This document shows, one piece after another, positions 18,551 through 26,613 of a stretch of DNA of 64,000 bases (the stretch's first letter is position 1; each line of letters begins with the position of its first letter). The position numbers and the translations under genes were made by a program. The stretch is from Nocardioides sp. BP30 (GTDB lineage Bacteria; Actinomycetota; Actinomycetes; Propionibacteriales; Nocardioidaceae), in NCBI RefSeq assembly GCF_029873215.1, contig NZ_CP123620.1, positions 186,001 through 250,000 of the forward strand. Reading direction: 5' to 3'. The notes under the pieces are model-generated. The model ran no database searches and was not told the DNA's origin. It saw only the letters and a list, made by a program, of their open reading frames with translations.

Positions 18551-18556
18551 TCCGAT
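18541..18556. promoter_or_regulatory. Inverted repeat over the ROK start codon
   Basis: ATCGGA-CCAT-TCCGAT is a perfect 6+6 dyad with the ROK ATG (18548-18550) in its centre. Binding here would block ROK expression, so it fits an autoregulatory operator. Confidence 0.5.
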
Positions 18557-18602
18557 AGACTAACAAGACTCCGGCGCCGGGATGCCGGCTCGCTCATCGC
18601 CC

Positions 18603-18674
18603 TTGTAACGCGGTGTCCGGTCATGTTCTGCGGTGTTGCACCGCCGCAAGAGACGACCGGACACCGCGTTACAA
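18603..18674. repeat. Long palindromic repeat, copy 2
   Basis: Arms of 20 bases at 18603-18622 and 18655-18674 (TTGTAACGCGGTGTCCGGTC and its complement) are perfect. An inner hairpin GCGGTG-TTG-CACCGC lies between. It shares the arms and the unpaired middle (orientation GTTC..CAAGAGA) with copy 1 at 11738-11807. It lies in the divergent ROK/aldo-keto reductase region, so it is not simply a convergent terminator. Confidence 0.85.
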
Positions 18675-18726
18675 GCCGAGCACCACCGGAGTTTGCGCCG
18701 AGCGGCTCGCGGATAGCGTTGTCGTC

Positions 18727-19770
18727 ATGACCTACCAGCCAGATCCCGAGCGCTACGACGGCCGCATGCCCTACCGTCGCACCGGCCGCAGCGGCCTCTC
18801 CCTGCCCGCCCTCAGCCTGGGGCTGTGGCACAACTTCGGCGACGATGTGCCCTTCTCCCGTCAGGCCGAGATCCTGCAGGCCGCCTTCGACGCCGGCATC
18901 ACGCACTTCGACCTGGCCAACAACTACGGGCCGCCCTACGGCGCGGCCGAGACCAACTTCGGGCGCCACCTCGCCACCACCTTCGCCGGGCTGCGCGACG
19001 AGCTGGTCATCTCCAGCAAGGCGGGCTGGGACATGTGGCCCGGGCCGTACGGCCAGATCGGCGGCTCGCGGAAGTACCTGGTCGCCTCGCTCGACCAGTC
19101 CCTGCGGCGGATGGGCCTGGAGTACGTCGACATCTTCTACCACCACCGCCCCGACCCGGAGACCCCGCTCGAGGAGACCATGACCGCGCTGGACGCGATC
19201 GTGCGCTCGGGCAAGGCCCTGTACGTCGGCATCTCGTCGTACTCCCCCGAGCTCACCGTCGAGGCAGCGCGGCTGTTGCAGGAGCTGGGCACCCCGCTGC
19301 TGATCCACCAGCCGTCCTACTCGATGCTCAACCGCTGGATCGAGACCGACGGACTGCTCGACACCCTCGAGGAGGTCGGCGCCGGCTGCATCGCGTTCAG
19401 TCCGCTGGCCCAGGGCATGCTGACCTCGAAGTATCTCGGCGGGGTGCCGGCCGGATCGCGCGCCGCCCAGGACAAGTCGCTGTCCACCGAGCTGCTCACG
19501 CCGGAGGCGCTGACCCACATCCGGGCGCTGAACGATCTGGCCGAGAGTCGCGGCCAGACGCTGGCGCAGATGGCGCTGGCGTGGGCGCTGCGCGACCCGA
19601 GGATGAGCTCGCTGGTGATCGGCGCCTCCTCGGCCGACCAGGTCCGCGACAGCGTCGGCGCACTACGGCGACCCGACTTCACCGCCGAGGAGCTGGCCGC
19701 CATCGACCAGCACGCCGTCGACTCCGGCATCGACCTGTGGCAGGGCGCGCGGGCCGAGGGCCGGGCCTAG
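18727..19770 (+). CDS. Aldo/keto reductase, YghZ / glyceraldehyde-3-phosphate reductase type
   Basis: A 347-residue NADPH-dependent reductase. The catalytic tetrad is visible as D and Y of FDLANNYGPPYG, K of ISSKAGWDMWPGPYG and H of FYHHRPD; the cofactor site is ALRDPRMSSLVIGASSADQV. The insertion after the tetrad Lys (GPYGQIGGSRKYL) matches the YghZ-like branch, which reduces L-glyceraldehyde 3-phosphate and methylglyoxal. It starts at ATG 18727, just after repeat copy 2. The substrate here is not proven. Confidence 0.9.
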   Translation: MTYQPDPERYDGRMPYRRTGRSGLSLPALSLGLWHNFGDDVPFSRQAEILQAAFDAGITHFDLANNYGPPYGAAETNFGRHLATTFAGLRDELVISSKAGWDMWPGPYGQIGGSRKYLVASLDQSLRRMGLEYVDIFYHHRPDPETPLEETMTALDAIVRSGKALYVGISSYSPELTVEAARLLQELGTPLLIHQPSYSMLNRWIETDGLLDTLEEVGAGCIAFSPLAQGMLTSKYLGGVPAGSRAAQDKSLSTELLTPEALTHIRALNDLAESRGQTLAQMALAWALRDPRMSSLVIGASSADQVRDSVGALRRPDFTAEELAAIDQHAVDSGIDLWQGARAEGRA

Positions 19771-19778
19771 GGTCGGGA

Positions 19779-19837
19779 TAGTCCGGGGCGGAAATCAGGG
19801 CCGGACTGGCCGAACCCATGATTTGCGCCCCGGACTA
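19779..19837. terminator. Long hairpin between convergent genes
   Basis: TAGTCCGGGGCGGAAATCA (19779-19797) pairs with TGATTTGCGCCCCGGACTA (19819-19837) with a single mismatch, leaving a 21-base loop that itself contains GGCCGGACTGGCC. It sits between the reductase stop at 19770 and the DUF805 stop at 19852. No T-run follows, as often in high-GC genomes. Confidence 0.7.
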
Positions 19838-19851
19838 CCCCAGCATGTCGA

Positions 19852-20283
19852 TCAGCGGTCGAACCGCACACCCTCAGGCTTCTCCCGCGACGCCCACCAC
19901 ACGATGAGGATGATCCACCCGACGATCGGGATGAACACCAGCAGCTGCCACCAGCCGGAGCGGTTGGTGTCGTGCAGTCGCCGGGCGCCGATCGCGATCT
20001 GAGGCACGATCACGGCGAGGCTGAACAGTCCGCCCAGGAGGGCGAACACGCCGCTGGCGGCACCCAGCGCGCGGAAGACGATCTCGATGATGACGCTGGC
20101 CAGGTACCACCACCAGAACTCCGACCGGCTGGCCCGGCCGCGGAACTGCGCGTACTTCTGGAAGAACCGCTGCACCGCCTGGCCGAACGTGGCACCGCGC
20201 AGCGGAGCGACGGCCGGGTCGCCGACGGGCGGGGGCGGGGTGGGCTCGCCGTACGGCGAGGACGGGTAGGGCTCGTACGACAT
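19852..20283 (-). CDS. DUF805 membrane protein
   Basis: A 143-residue protein with a Pro/Tyr-rich N-terminus (SYEPYPSSPYGEPTPPPP), then the DUF805 core: FRGRASRSEFWWWYLASVIIE, a second helix, RRLHDTNRSGWWQLLVFIP and a last helix IVGWIILIVWWASR. DUF805 proteins are inner-membrane proteins of unknown function. The ATG at 20283 is preceded by an AGGATC stretch. Confidence 0.88.
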   Translation of the reverse strand: MSYEPYPSSPYGEPTPPPPVGDPAVAPLRGATFGQAVQRFFQKYAQFRGRASRSEFWWWYLASVIIEIVFRALGAASGVFALLGGLFSLAVIVPQIAIGARRLHDTNRSGWWQLLVFIPIVGWIILIVWWASREKPEGVRFDR

Positions 20284-20456
20284 GTGATCCTCCAGGATCG
20301 GTCGGAACAGGGCAGGAGGCACGCTACGGCCCTGCGCCGCCGGCGCGCCAGGAACTTCGCAGGGTGTTGCCAGACTCCGCCGGGCAGGGCGCCACGCAGG
20401 CACGCCATCGACGTACAGTCAGGTTCGTGACAGGTTGGAGTCACACACTGGAGACC

Positions 20457-21122
20457 ATGGCACGCGTAGGACTTTGCGAGGACGACCCGGCGATCCGACG
20501 GATCGTCTCCGAATCGCTGCGGATCTCCGGACACGAGACGGTCGCAGCGCACGACGGCAACGAGGCGATCCGGATGTTCCGGGCCGACGACGACCTTGAC
20601 GTCATCATCTTGGACATCGGCCTGCCCGACGCCGACGGCCGCGACGTCTGCCAGGCGCTGCGCAGCGCCGGCCAGGTCGCGCCGGTGCTCTTCCTCACCG
20701 CGCTGGGCCAGCTGCACGAGAAGGTGGCGGGCTTCGCCGCAGGCGCCGATGACTATCTGACCAAGCCCTTCGACGTGAAGGAGCTGGTCGCCCGGGTCGA
20801 GGCACTCAGCCGCCGTGGCCGCTTCGTCGTACCGCGCGTACCCACCGACCTCGTGCTCGATCCCGCTCGGCACGCGGTCGTCTGCGAGGAGCGCGAGGTC
20901 ATGCTGACGCCGACCGAGTTCCGGATGCTCGCCTCCATCACCAGCCGGCCTGGGGAGGTCGTACGCCGGCGCGCGGTCGTCGCGGCCGCGTGGCCCGACG
21001 GTGCCATCGTCAGCGAGAACACCATCGACTCCTATGCCGCCCGGCTGCGCCGCAAGCTGCACGATGTCGGCTCGCCGGTGGAGCTCAAGACCGTCCGAGG
21101 TGTCGGCTTCACGCTCAAGTGA
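20457..21122 (+). CDS. OmpR/PhoB-family response regulator
   Basis: A 221-residue regulator. The receiver domain shows the acidic pair EDD near residue 8, phospho-acceptor Asp53 in ILDIGLPD and Lys in DYLTKPFD. The C-terminal winged helix is LTPTEFRMLASITSRPGEVV to SYAARLRRKLHD and VRGVGFTLK. The start at ATG 20457 gives the expected MARVGLCEDD. Its partner kinase begins 8 bases after the stop, so this is a standard two-gene system. Confidence 0.93.
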   Translation: MARVGLCEDDPAIRRIVSESLRISGHETVAAHDGNEAIRMFRADDDLDVIILDIGLPDADGRDVCQALRSAGQVAPVLFLTALGQLHEKVAGFAAGADDYLTKPFDVKELVARVEALSRRGRFVVPRVPTDLVLDPARHAVVCEEREVMLTPTEFRMLASITSRPGEVVRRRAVVAAAWPDGAIVSENTIDSYAARLRRKLHDVGSPVELKTVRGVGFTLK

Positions 21123-21130
21123 GCTGTTGA

Positions 21131-22456
21131 ATGAGCGGCATGCTCCGCTTGCGACCGCGCGGCTTCCGCACCCAGATCGTGGCCTCCACGGTCCTGCTGA
21201 TGGCGTTCGTGATGGTCGTCCTCACCGCTGGCACCCAGGCCGTGCTGGAGTGGAACACCCACAACGACGTGCGTCGCGTCCTCGATGAGCGCACCCAGGC
21301 CGTGCTGCCGATCGTGCGGGCGACCAGCAAGCCGCTCGGTGAGCAGTCGTGGGAGTCGATCGAGCCGCTGAGCCGGGTCTACGACGCCCATGGCGCGCCG
21401 GTGGGCGGCAGCATCCAGCACATCGCCGAGAGCGACGCGGCCGCCCTGGCGATCAAGGCGCTGGCCACCGGTCAGCGGCAGGAGGCCGAGGCACACGACA
21501 ACCTCAACCTCCGCGCCGCTCCGTTCACCACCCGGTCCGGGGAGCGCGGCGCCGTCGTGGTGAGCGAGAGCTCCGATCCCTATGAGCGCACCGAGCTCGA
21601 GGCGCTCATCGCGATGATCGTGCTCGGCCTGCTGGTCGTCGGCGTCGCCGGCATCATCGCCTGGCGGGTCACCCGGCAGGCGCTCGAGCCGGTGGAGCAG
21701 ATGGCCGAGCGCGCCGCCGACTGGTCCGAGCATGACCTCTCCCACCGCTTCGACCTGGGCACCCCGGACAACGAGCTGAGCAAGCTGGGCGAGACCCTCG
21801 ACCATCTCCTGGACCGGGTGGCGGCGGCGATCCGGGCCGAGCAACGGCTCACCGCCGAGCTCGCCCACGAGCTGCGCACTCCCCTGACCACCATCCAGGG
21901 CGCCGCGGACCTCGCGCTGCTGCGCGGCGTCGCGGACGAGGACGCGCGCGAGGACCTGGAGGCCATCTCGGCGGCCGCGCGCCGGATGACCGGGGTCATC
22001 GCCACCCTGCTCGACCTCGCTCGCGAGCGTGGGGCCAGCGCCAAGGCCAGTACGTCGCTGGCAGCCGTCGTGGATGCTCTCCGGCCGCTCGTACCCGACC
22101 ACCTCGAGCTGGTCGATGAGGTGTCGGAGACCACGGTTCCCGTCGCTGCGCCGGCGACGCTGGTCGTGCAGGCGGTCTCGCCGATCGTGGAGAACGCCGT
22201 CCGCTACGCCCGCAGCACGGTGCGGTTCGAGGCTCGGGCGACGCCCGATCAGGTGCACCTGCTGGTCACCGACGACGGTCCGGGGCTGGCAGCGACGGTT
22301 CGCGACAGGGTCTTCGAGCCCGGCACCTCGGGCTCCGGCGGCACCGGCCTCGGTCTCGGCATCTCGCGTCGGGTGGCGCGCTCGCTGGGCGGCGAGGTGG
22401 ACGTCGTCGAGGCGGCGGACGGAGCGACCTTCGTGGTGAGACTGCCCCGACGCTGA
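21131..22456 (+). CDS. Sensor histidine kinase
   Basis: A 441-residue membrane kinase: TM1 at ~16-38, an extracytoplasmic sensor loop of ~115 residues, TM2 at ~156-178 (AMIVLGLLVVGVAGIIAW), HAMP linker, HisKA with phospho-His246 in ELAHELRTPLTTIQGA, N-box IVENAVRYA, G1 TDDGPGLA and G2 GTGLGLGISRRVA. It phosphorylates the preceding response regulator. The stimulus is unknown. The neighbouring COG4705 membrane protein is a possible target or partner. Confidence 0.93.
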   Translation: MSGMLRLRPRGFRTQIVASTVLLMAFVMVVLTAGTQAVLEWNTHNDVRRVLDERTQAVLPIVRATSKPLGEQSWESIEPLSRVYDAHGAPVGGSIQHIAESDAAALAIKALATGQRQEAEAHDNLNLRAAPFTTRSGERGAVVVSESSDPYERTELEALIAMIVLGLLVVGVAGIIAWRVTRQALEPVEQMAERAADWSEHDLSHRFDLGTPDNELSKLGETLDHLLDRVAAAIRAEQRLTAELAHELRTPLTTIQGAADLALLRGVADEDAREDLEAISAAARRMTGVIATLLDLARERGASAKASTSLAAVVDALRPLVPDHLELVDEVSETTVPVAAPATLVVQAVSPIVENAVRYARSTVRFEARATPDQVHLLVTDDGPGLAATVRDRVFEPGTSGSGGTGLGLGISRRVARSLGGEVDVVEAADGATFVVRLPRR

Positions 22457-22528
22457 GCGCTGATGGCAGCGCTGATGGCAGCGCTGACGGAAGCGCGGGC
22501 GGGAGCGCTGACGGCAGCGCGGGCGGCG
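22457..22528. repeat. 12-base tandem repeat array
   Basis: Six consecutive 12-mers begin right after the kinase stop: GCGCTGATGGCA twice, then GCGCTGACGGAA, GCGCGGGCGGGA, GCGCTGACGGCA and GCGCGGGCGGCG. The units diverge progressively. The array fills the whole gap between the convergent kinase and COG4705 genes. A function is not evident; it may vary in copy number between strains. Confidence 0.85.
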
Positions 22529-22533
22529 CCTCG

Positions 22534-23325
22534 TCAGTCGGCCGGGTCGGGTTGGGCGAGGTTGAGCTCCCAACCGGCTCCTTCGGTCTCCCGCTCGGCA
22601 TCGCTGTGCGTCACAGCGAGGTAGGCGACCAGCAGGACGAAGAGCACCAGGCCGAGCAGCGTCACCGTGCCGGTGGTCCAACCCAGCCCGCCGTGGCGCC
22701 GGCTGACCGCCAGCCCGTCGGCGACCGAGGCTCCCAGCGGCCTGGTCAGGGAGTACGCCGCCCAGAAGCAGACCACGGAGTTCGCACCCAGCCGCCAGGC
22801 GGCCAAGGGCACCAGGATGAGGACGCCGAACAGGACGACCGACCACCAGTAGCCCATGCCCAGGTTGGTCGCGGTGGTGTCGCCCAGCGCCGTCCCGAGG
22901 CCGAAGGTCAGCAGCACCGTGCCCCAGTAGAACCGCTCCCGCCGCGGTGTGGTGATGGAGTGCACCGACAGCGTGCCCTCGCTGCGCCGCCACCAGGTGA
23001 GCAGGCCACACAGCAGCACCAGGTAGATCGCGGAGTCGACGTAGTACGGCGTCCCGAGCGCCACGTGCGGCCCGTCAGCGATCATCGTGCCGAACAGCGC
23101 GACCATCAGCACCGTCACCCAGTAGCGCACCGGGTGGTAGGTGCTCGCCCGCATCTGCCACCACAGCGCGACGGCGAATCCGCCGACGCCGATCACGCCT
23201 GCGGCTGCGACATTCCAGGTGCCGAGGAAGTCCGACCCGGTCTCGCCGATCCCGGTCGTCAGCAACTTGACGACCCAGAACAGGATCAGGACGTCGGGCA
23301 CCTTCGGGGCGGCTCGAGAAGTCAT
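22534..23325 (-). CDS. COG4705-like uncharacterised multi-pass membrane protein
   Basis: A 263-residue protein with about eight hydrophobic helices. It shows the family signature VPDVLILFWVVKLLTTGIGETGSDFL at the N-terminus in two parts, and an internal repeat of the same type (FYWGTVLLTFGLGTALGDTTA). COG4705 proteins are membrane-anchored and of unknown biochemical role, often found beside two-component systems, as here. It converges on the kinase gene across the tandem repeat array. Confidence 0.8.
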   Translation of the reverse strand: MTSRAAPKVPDVLILFWVVKLLTTGIGETGSDFLGTWNVAAAGVIGVGGFAVALWWQMRASTYHPVRYWVTVLMVALFGTMIADGPHVALGTPYYVDSAIYLVLLCGLLTWWRRSEGTLSVHSITTPRRERFYWGTVLLTFGLGTALGDTTATNLGMGYWWSVVLFGVLILVPLAAWRLGANSVVCFWAAYSLTRPLGASVADGLAVSRRHGGLGWTTGTVTLLGLVLFVLLVAYLAVTHSDAERETEGAGWELNLAQPDPAD

Positions 23326-23420
23326 GCGGGCGACCGTACGGTGCTCCTTCTGGCCCTGACCTGACCACGCGAGGCGTCTCGACCCCGGCCCGGACGCTCA
23401 ACCAGGGCGGCCTGCCGCCG

Positions 23421-24119
23421 ATGAAGAGGGCGATCGTCATGATGCGCCGGGTCCGATTCCTCTCCGTACTCGCCAGTGGCCTGCTCGCCGTACTGCCGCT
23501 GGCGGCCACGTATGCCGCCGGCCCGCCTTCGCGCGCGGCGTCGTGGACCCGCGAGGACCCGTCCTTCCCCTTCCGGTGGGACCCGTGCCGAGCTATCCCC
23601 TACCGGGTCAACCTCGGCGGCACCCCGCACCGCAACCTCAAGGTCGTGAGGGCAGCACTCGCCGACGTCGCGCAGGCGACCGGTTTCACCTTCACGTACG
23701 CCGGTAGCACACACGCGGTCCCCTACGCCGCAGGCCGCAGCAGCCTGCGCCAGGTGCCTGCCGGGGGTCTCACCATCGCCTGGGCGTCGTCGGGCAAGGT
23801 GCCGGCGCTGGCCGGCGACGTCGTCGGCCTCGGTGGTCCGGGCCCGTCCTACCGCCGGCTCGGCGACGAGTGGCAGATCGACAGCGCGGGCGTGGTGATC
23901 GACAAGAGCGCGCACCTGACGACGGCCATGGTCGACGGGCCGAGCCTGATGAGTCTGGTGCTGCACGAGCTGGGTCACGCGATGGGGCTGGGGCACAGCC
24001 CGTCGAAGGCCGACGTCATGTACGAGGGCTTGGGCCGCTGGTCGCGGCCCCATCTCGGCCCGGGTGACCGAGCGGGCCTGCGCCAGCTGGGTGCCTCCGG
24101 CGCCGCCAGCGCCTGCTGA
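23421..24119 (+). CDS. Secreted matrixin-family zinc metalloprotease
   Basis: A 232-residue protein with a Sec-type signal (RRVRFLSVLASGLLAVLPLA, Ala-Ala-rich cleavage region near residue 30). The zinc site is HELGHAMGLGHS, the metzincin HExxHxxGxxH pattern, followed by the Met-turn ADVMYEG. There is no separate propeptide cysteine switch visible. It should be an extracellular endopeptidase; the substrate is unknown. It starts at ATG 23421; a second ATG at 23439 is also possible. Confidence 0.88.
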   Translation: MKRAIVMMRRVRFLSVLASGLLAVLPLAATYAAGPPSRAASWTREDPSFPFRWDPCRAIPYRVNLGGTPHRNLKVVRAALADVAQATGFTFTYAGSTHAVPYAAGRSSLRQVPAGGLTIAWASSGKVPALAGDVVGLGGPGPSYRRLGDEWQIDSAGVVIDKSAHLTTAMVDGPSLMSLVLHELGHAMGLGHSPSKADVMYEGLGRWSRPHLGPGDRAGLRQLGASGAASAC

Positions 24120-24157
24120 CGACACCACCCAGCGTCACCGAGCAGCGTCACCGAGCA

Positions 24158-24200
24158 GTAGCCGCCGGGCGCGCACTCGAGGTGCGGGCCCGGCGGCTAC
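24158..24200. terminator. Bidirectional terminator hairpin
   Basis: GTAGCCGCCGGGC (24158-24170) pairs perfectly with GCCCGGCGGCTAC (24188-24200), and the loop holds a second stem CGCAC-TCGAG-GTGCG. It lies between the convergent matrixin and PEP carboxykinase genes. Just before it, AGCGTCACCGAGC is directly repeated at 24131-24156. Confidence 0.8.
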
Positions 24201-24216
24201 CTGCGGTGGGCTCGCG

Positions 24217-26055
24217 TCAGCCGCGGGCCTCGTCGAGACTCTTCGCGACGCGGCGGTGCGCCTCCCAGATCGCCTCCGGCAGGTTGAACTGGTTGAGGTG
24301 CTCCTCGCGGAACTTCATCTCCTGGCACCAGCGCTCGACGTCGATCGAGAGCAGCTTGTCGAGGTCGCCCTCCTCGAACCGCATGCCCTCCAGGTTGAGC
24401 TCCTCGGCCTTCGGCAGCACGCCGACGGGCGACTCGACACCCGTGACCTCGCCGGCCTGGTACTGCAGCAGCCACAGCAGCGCGCGCACGTTGTCGCGGT
24501 AGCCGTTCCACAGGAAGTGGCCGTCCTCGGGGTCGCGCTGGAACCAGTTGACGTGGGCGAAGATCGGGGCCTTCGTGGCGGCGCCGATGATGTTCAGCCA
24601 GTGCTGGGCGTAGTCGCCCTCCTCGTAGGCCATGAACGGGCGCATGGACATCGGGTCGTAGCGCAGCTGGCCCTCGACGCCCTCGGCGGCGAAGGTCGCC
24701 TCGGCACCCAGCGTCATGCCGTCGTAGACGCCCTCGGCGATGTCGTTGATCGCCCGGATCAGCGGCTCGCGGTCACGGGTGCGGCCACCGAAGATGATCG
24801 CGTTGACCACCACCCCGGCCGGGTCGTCGAAGTCGTCGGCCGCGTTGGGCACGTTCGCGATGGCGGTGGTGAAGCGGCTGTTCGGGTGGGCCCACGGGTC
24901 ACCCTGCTCGTCGGCGATCCGGTCGGCGATGCGCTCGCCCTTCCAGTCCAACCAGCCGTCGAGGTCGTCGGGGTGGTGCTTGGTCTTGCCCTCCCACCAC
25001 ACGTCCTGCGTGAGCTCGTTGTAGGCGACGTTGGTGAAGATGGCGCCGGAGCCGGGGAGGATCGCCTGGACCGCGCCGGGGTTGGTCGCCTCGTTGGTGT
25101 CCTTGGCCACGCCGAAGACGCCGTTCTCCGGGTTGAACGCCCGGATCTTCCCCTCGTCGTCGACCCACAGCCATGCGATGTCGTCGCCATAGAAGGTGAC
25201 CTCGTAGCGGTCGCCGAGCGCATCGGGCGACAGCGTCATCGACAGGTTGGTCTTGCCCGACGCGCTCGGGAAGCCGCCGACGACGTGGAACGTCTTGCCG
25301 GTCTCCTTGTCCTTGATGCCCAGCAGGAGGAACTGCTCGGCGAGGAACCGACCCGAGGCCCGGCCGTCGTAGCAGGCCTGCCGCAGACCGTGCGCGATCT
25401 TGCCGAGCAGCGCGTTGCCGCCGTAGGAGGAGCCGAAGTGCAGGATGGTGCGCTGGTCGGCGATGGTCGCGAAGAGGCGCTGGTCCTTGTCCGTGCCCTG
25501 ACCCAGGTGGGCCAGGTCGCCGGTGACGTGCACGGCGCGGACGAACGAGGACGGGTCCTTCAACTCGTTGATGTACCGGATGCCGACGCGCGCCATCCGG
25601 ATCATCTGGTTGACCACCGGACGGCAGTCGGTCAGCTCGACGCCGGCGGCGTACGCCTCCAGCGGGCTTCCCTGCGGCGCCATCAGGTAGGGGATGACGT
25701 ACATCGTCTTGCCCTGCGAGGCGCCGCGCATCCGCTCGGTGAGCGTCTCGACGGTCTCCTCCGCGGGCCTCCAGTTGTTGTACACGCCCTTGTCCGCCTC
25801 GTTCGAGGTGGCCACGACCGTGCGCTCCTCGGTGCGGGCGGTGTCCTTGAAGTAGGAGCGGCTGTAGTAGCGGCCACCCGAGACCGGCAGGATCTCACCC
25901 GCGGCGAGGGACTCCTCCAGAAGACGGGCGTCGTCCTCCGCGCTGACCACCTCGACCTTGTCGGCTCCGGTGATCCCGGCCCAGTACGCGACGTAGTCGC
26001 GCACGTGGGGATTCGTCAGCCCCGCCTCATCGAGAACCTTGTCAACGTCAACCAT
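24217..26055 (-). CDS. pckG: Phosphoenolpyruvate carboxykinase (GTP)
   Basis: A 612-residue GTP-dependent PEPCK converting oxaloacetate to PEP and CO2 in gluconeogenesis. Seen: FGSSYGGNALLGKIAHGLR (metal/substrate region), the kinase-1a loop FPSASGKTNLSM near residue 263, GDDIAWLW (kinase-2), and NPENGVFGV with the guanine-binding region downstream. The ATG at 26055 has AAGGG 7 bases upstream; a GTG at 26070 is less likely. Length matches the actinobacterial family. The long upstream gap probably carries its control region. Confidence 0.96.
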   Translation of the reverse strand: MVDVDKVLDEAGLTNPHVRDYVAYWAGITGADKVEVVSAEDDARLLEESLAAGEILPVSGGRYYSRSYFKDTARTEERTVVATSNEADKGVYNNWRPAEETVETLTERMRGASQGKTMYVIPYLMAPQGSPLEAYAAGVELTDCRPVVNQMIRMARVGIRYINELKDPSSFVRAVHVTGDLAHLGQGTDKDQRLFATIADQRTILHFGSSYGGNALLGKIAHGLRQACYDGRASGRFLAEQFLLLGIKDKETGKTFHVVGGFPSASGKTNLSMTLSPDALGDRYEVTFYGDDIAWLWVDDEGKIRAFNPENGVFGVAKDTNEATNPGAVQAILPGSGAIFTNVAYNELTQDVWWEGKTKHHPDDLDGWLDWKGERIADRIADEQGDPWAHPNSRFTTAIANVPNAADDFDDPAGVVVNAIIFGGRTRDREPLIRAINDIAEGVYDGMTLGAEATFAAEGVEGQLRYDPMSMRPFMAYEEGDYAQHWLNIIGAATKAPIFAHVNWFQRDPEDGHFLWNGYRDNVRALLWLLQYQAGEVTGVESPVGVLPKAEELNLEGMRFEEGDLDKLLSIDVERWCQEMKFREEHLNQFNLPEAIWEAHRRVAKSLDEARG

Positions 26056-26231
26056 TCCGCAACCCTTCACGCGTGGAGATGCTGCGACGCTACAGGACCA
26101 AAACCGGGCCCCGACCGCCGTACAGGTGCCCAGAATGAGGCGTGCGTCACGGTCGCGACGAATGGATCGTTCAAAGGATCGCTTCGTCCCGCAAAGGACC
26201 GAAGTGGGTCATTTCGGGCGCTCATCACGGC

Positions 26232-26264
26232 GCCCGAACGAGGCCCGAACGAAGCTCGAACGAG
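26232..26264. repeat. Three 11-base tandem repeats upstream of pckG
   Basis: GCCCGAACGAG, GCCCGAACGAA and GCTCGAACGAG follow each other without gaps. The 11-base period puts them on the same face of the helix, as in a regulator-binding array. The rest of 26056-26613 holds no credible gene; I see only scattered short repeats such as GGATCGTTC/GGATCGCTTC near 26166-26180. Confidence 0.6.
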
Positions 26265-26613
26265 CTCACGCCCGGAGCGCGGCCCATGTGGGGTACAGCT
26301 TGGGGACGGTCGCGATCCGGGCGTGAGAAACCGGGGTCGACGTCTCGGGTCGTCCACCCCGGCGTGAGTCATTCTGGCCCACCGGGGAGGTGACGGGTGG
26401 GGTTTCAGAGAACTTTCAGCAACCTCTCGGACCGCTCCACCAGACGTGCGATCGGTCCGGGCCCGAACCGGGTTTGCCGCCGCCGTGGCGCGGGTAGTGA
26501 ACAGCTGCCCGTCACGCACGGGCGCTTGGGATCGGGTTGTTGCCGGGCGGGCCTGCTACGAGGTGGCGGGCCCGCCCAACAGCGTCGGGGACACGTCGAC
26601 CGGGACCGCGGGG

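Noticed and set aside
22457..22528. Tandem array considered as a CRISPR-like element
   Set aside because: Units are 12 bases with no spacers and diverge from each other. No cas genes are present.
26128..26379. Inverted CCAGAATGA / TCATTCTGG 240 bases apart
   Set aside because: Only 9 bases and too far apart to form a likely structure, so it is probably chance.
26067..26519. 150-codon minus-strand frame upstream of pckG
   Set aside because: No ribosome site, composition unlike a protein, and it contains the tandem 11-mers. Treated as non-coding.
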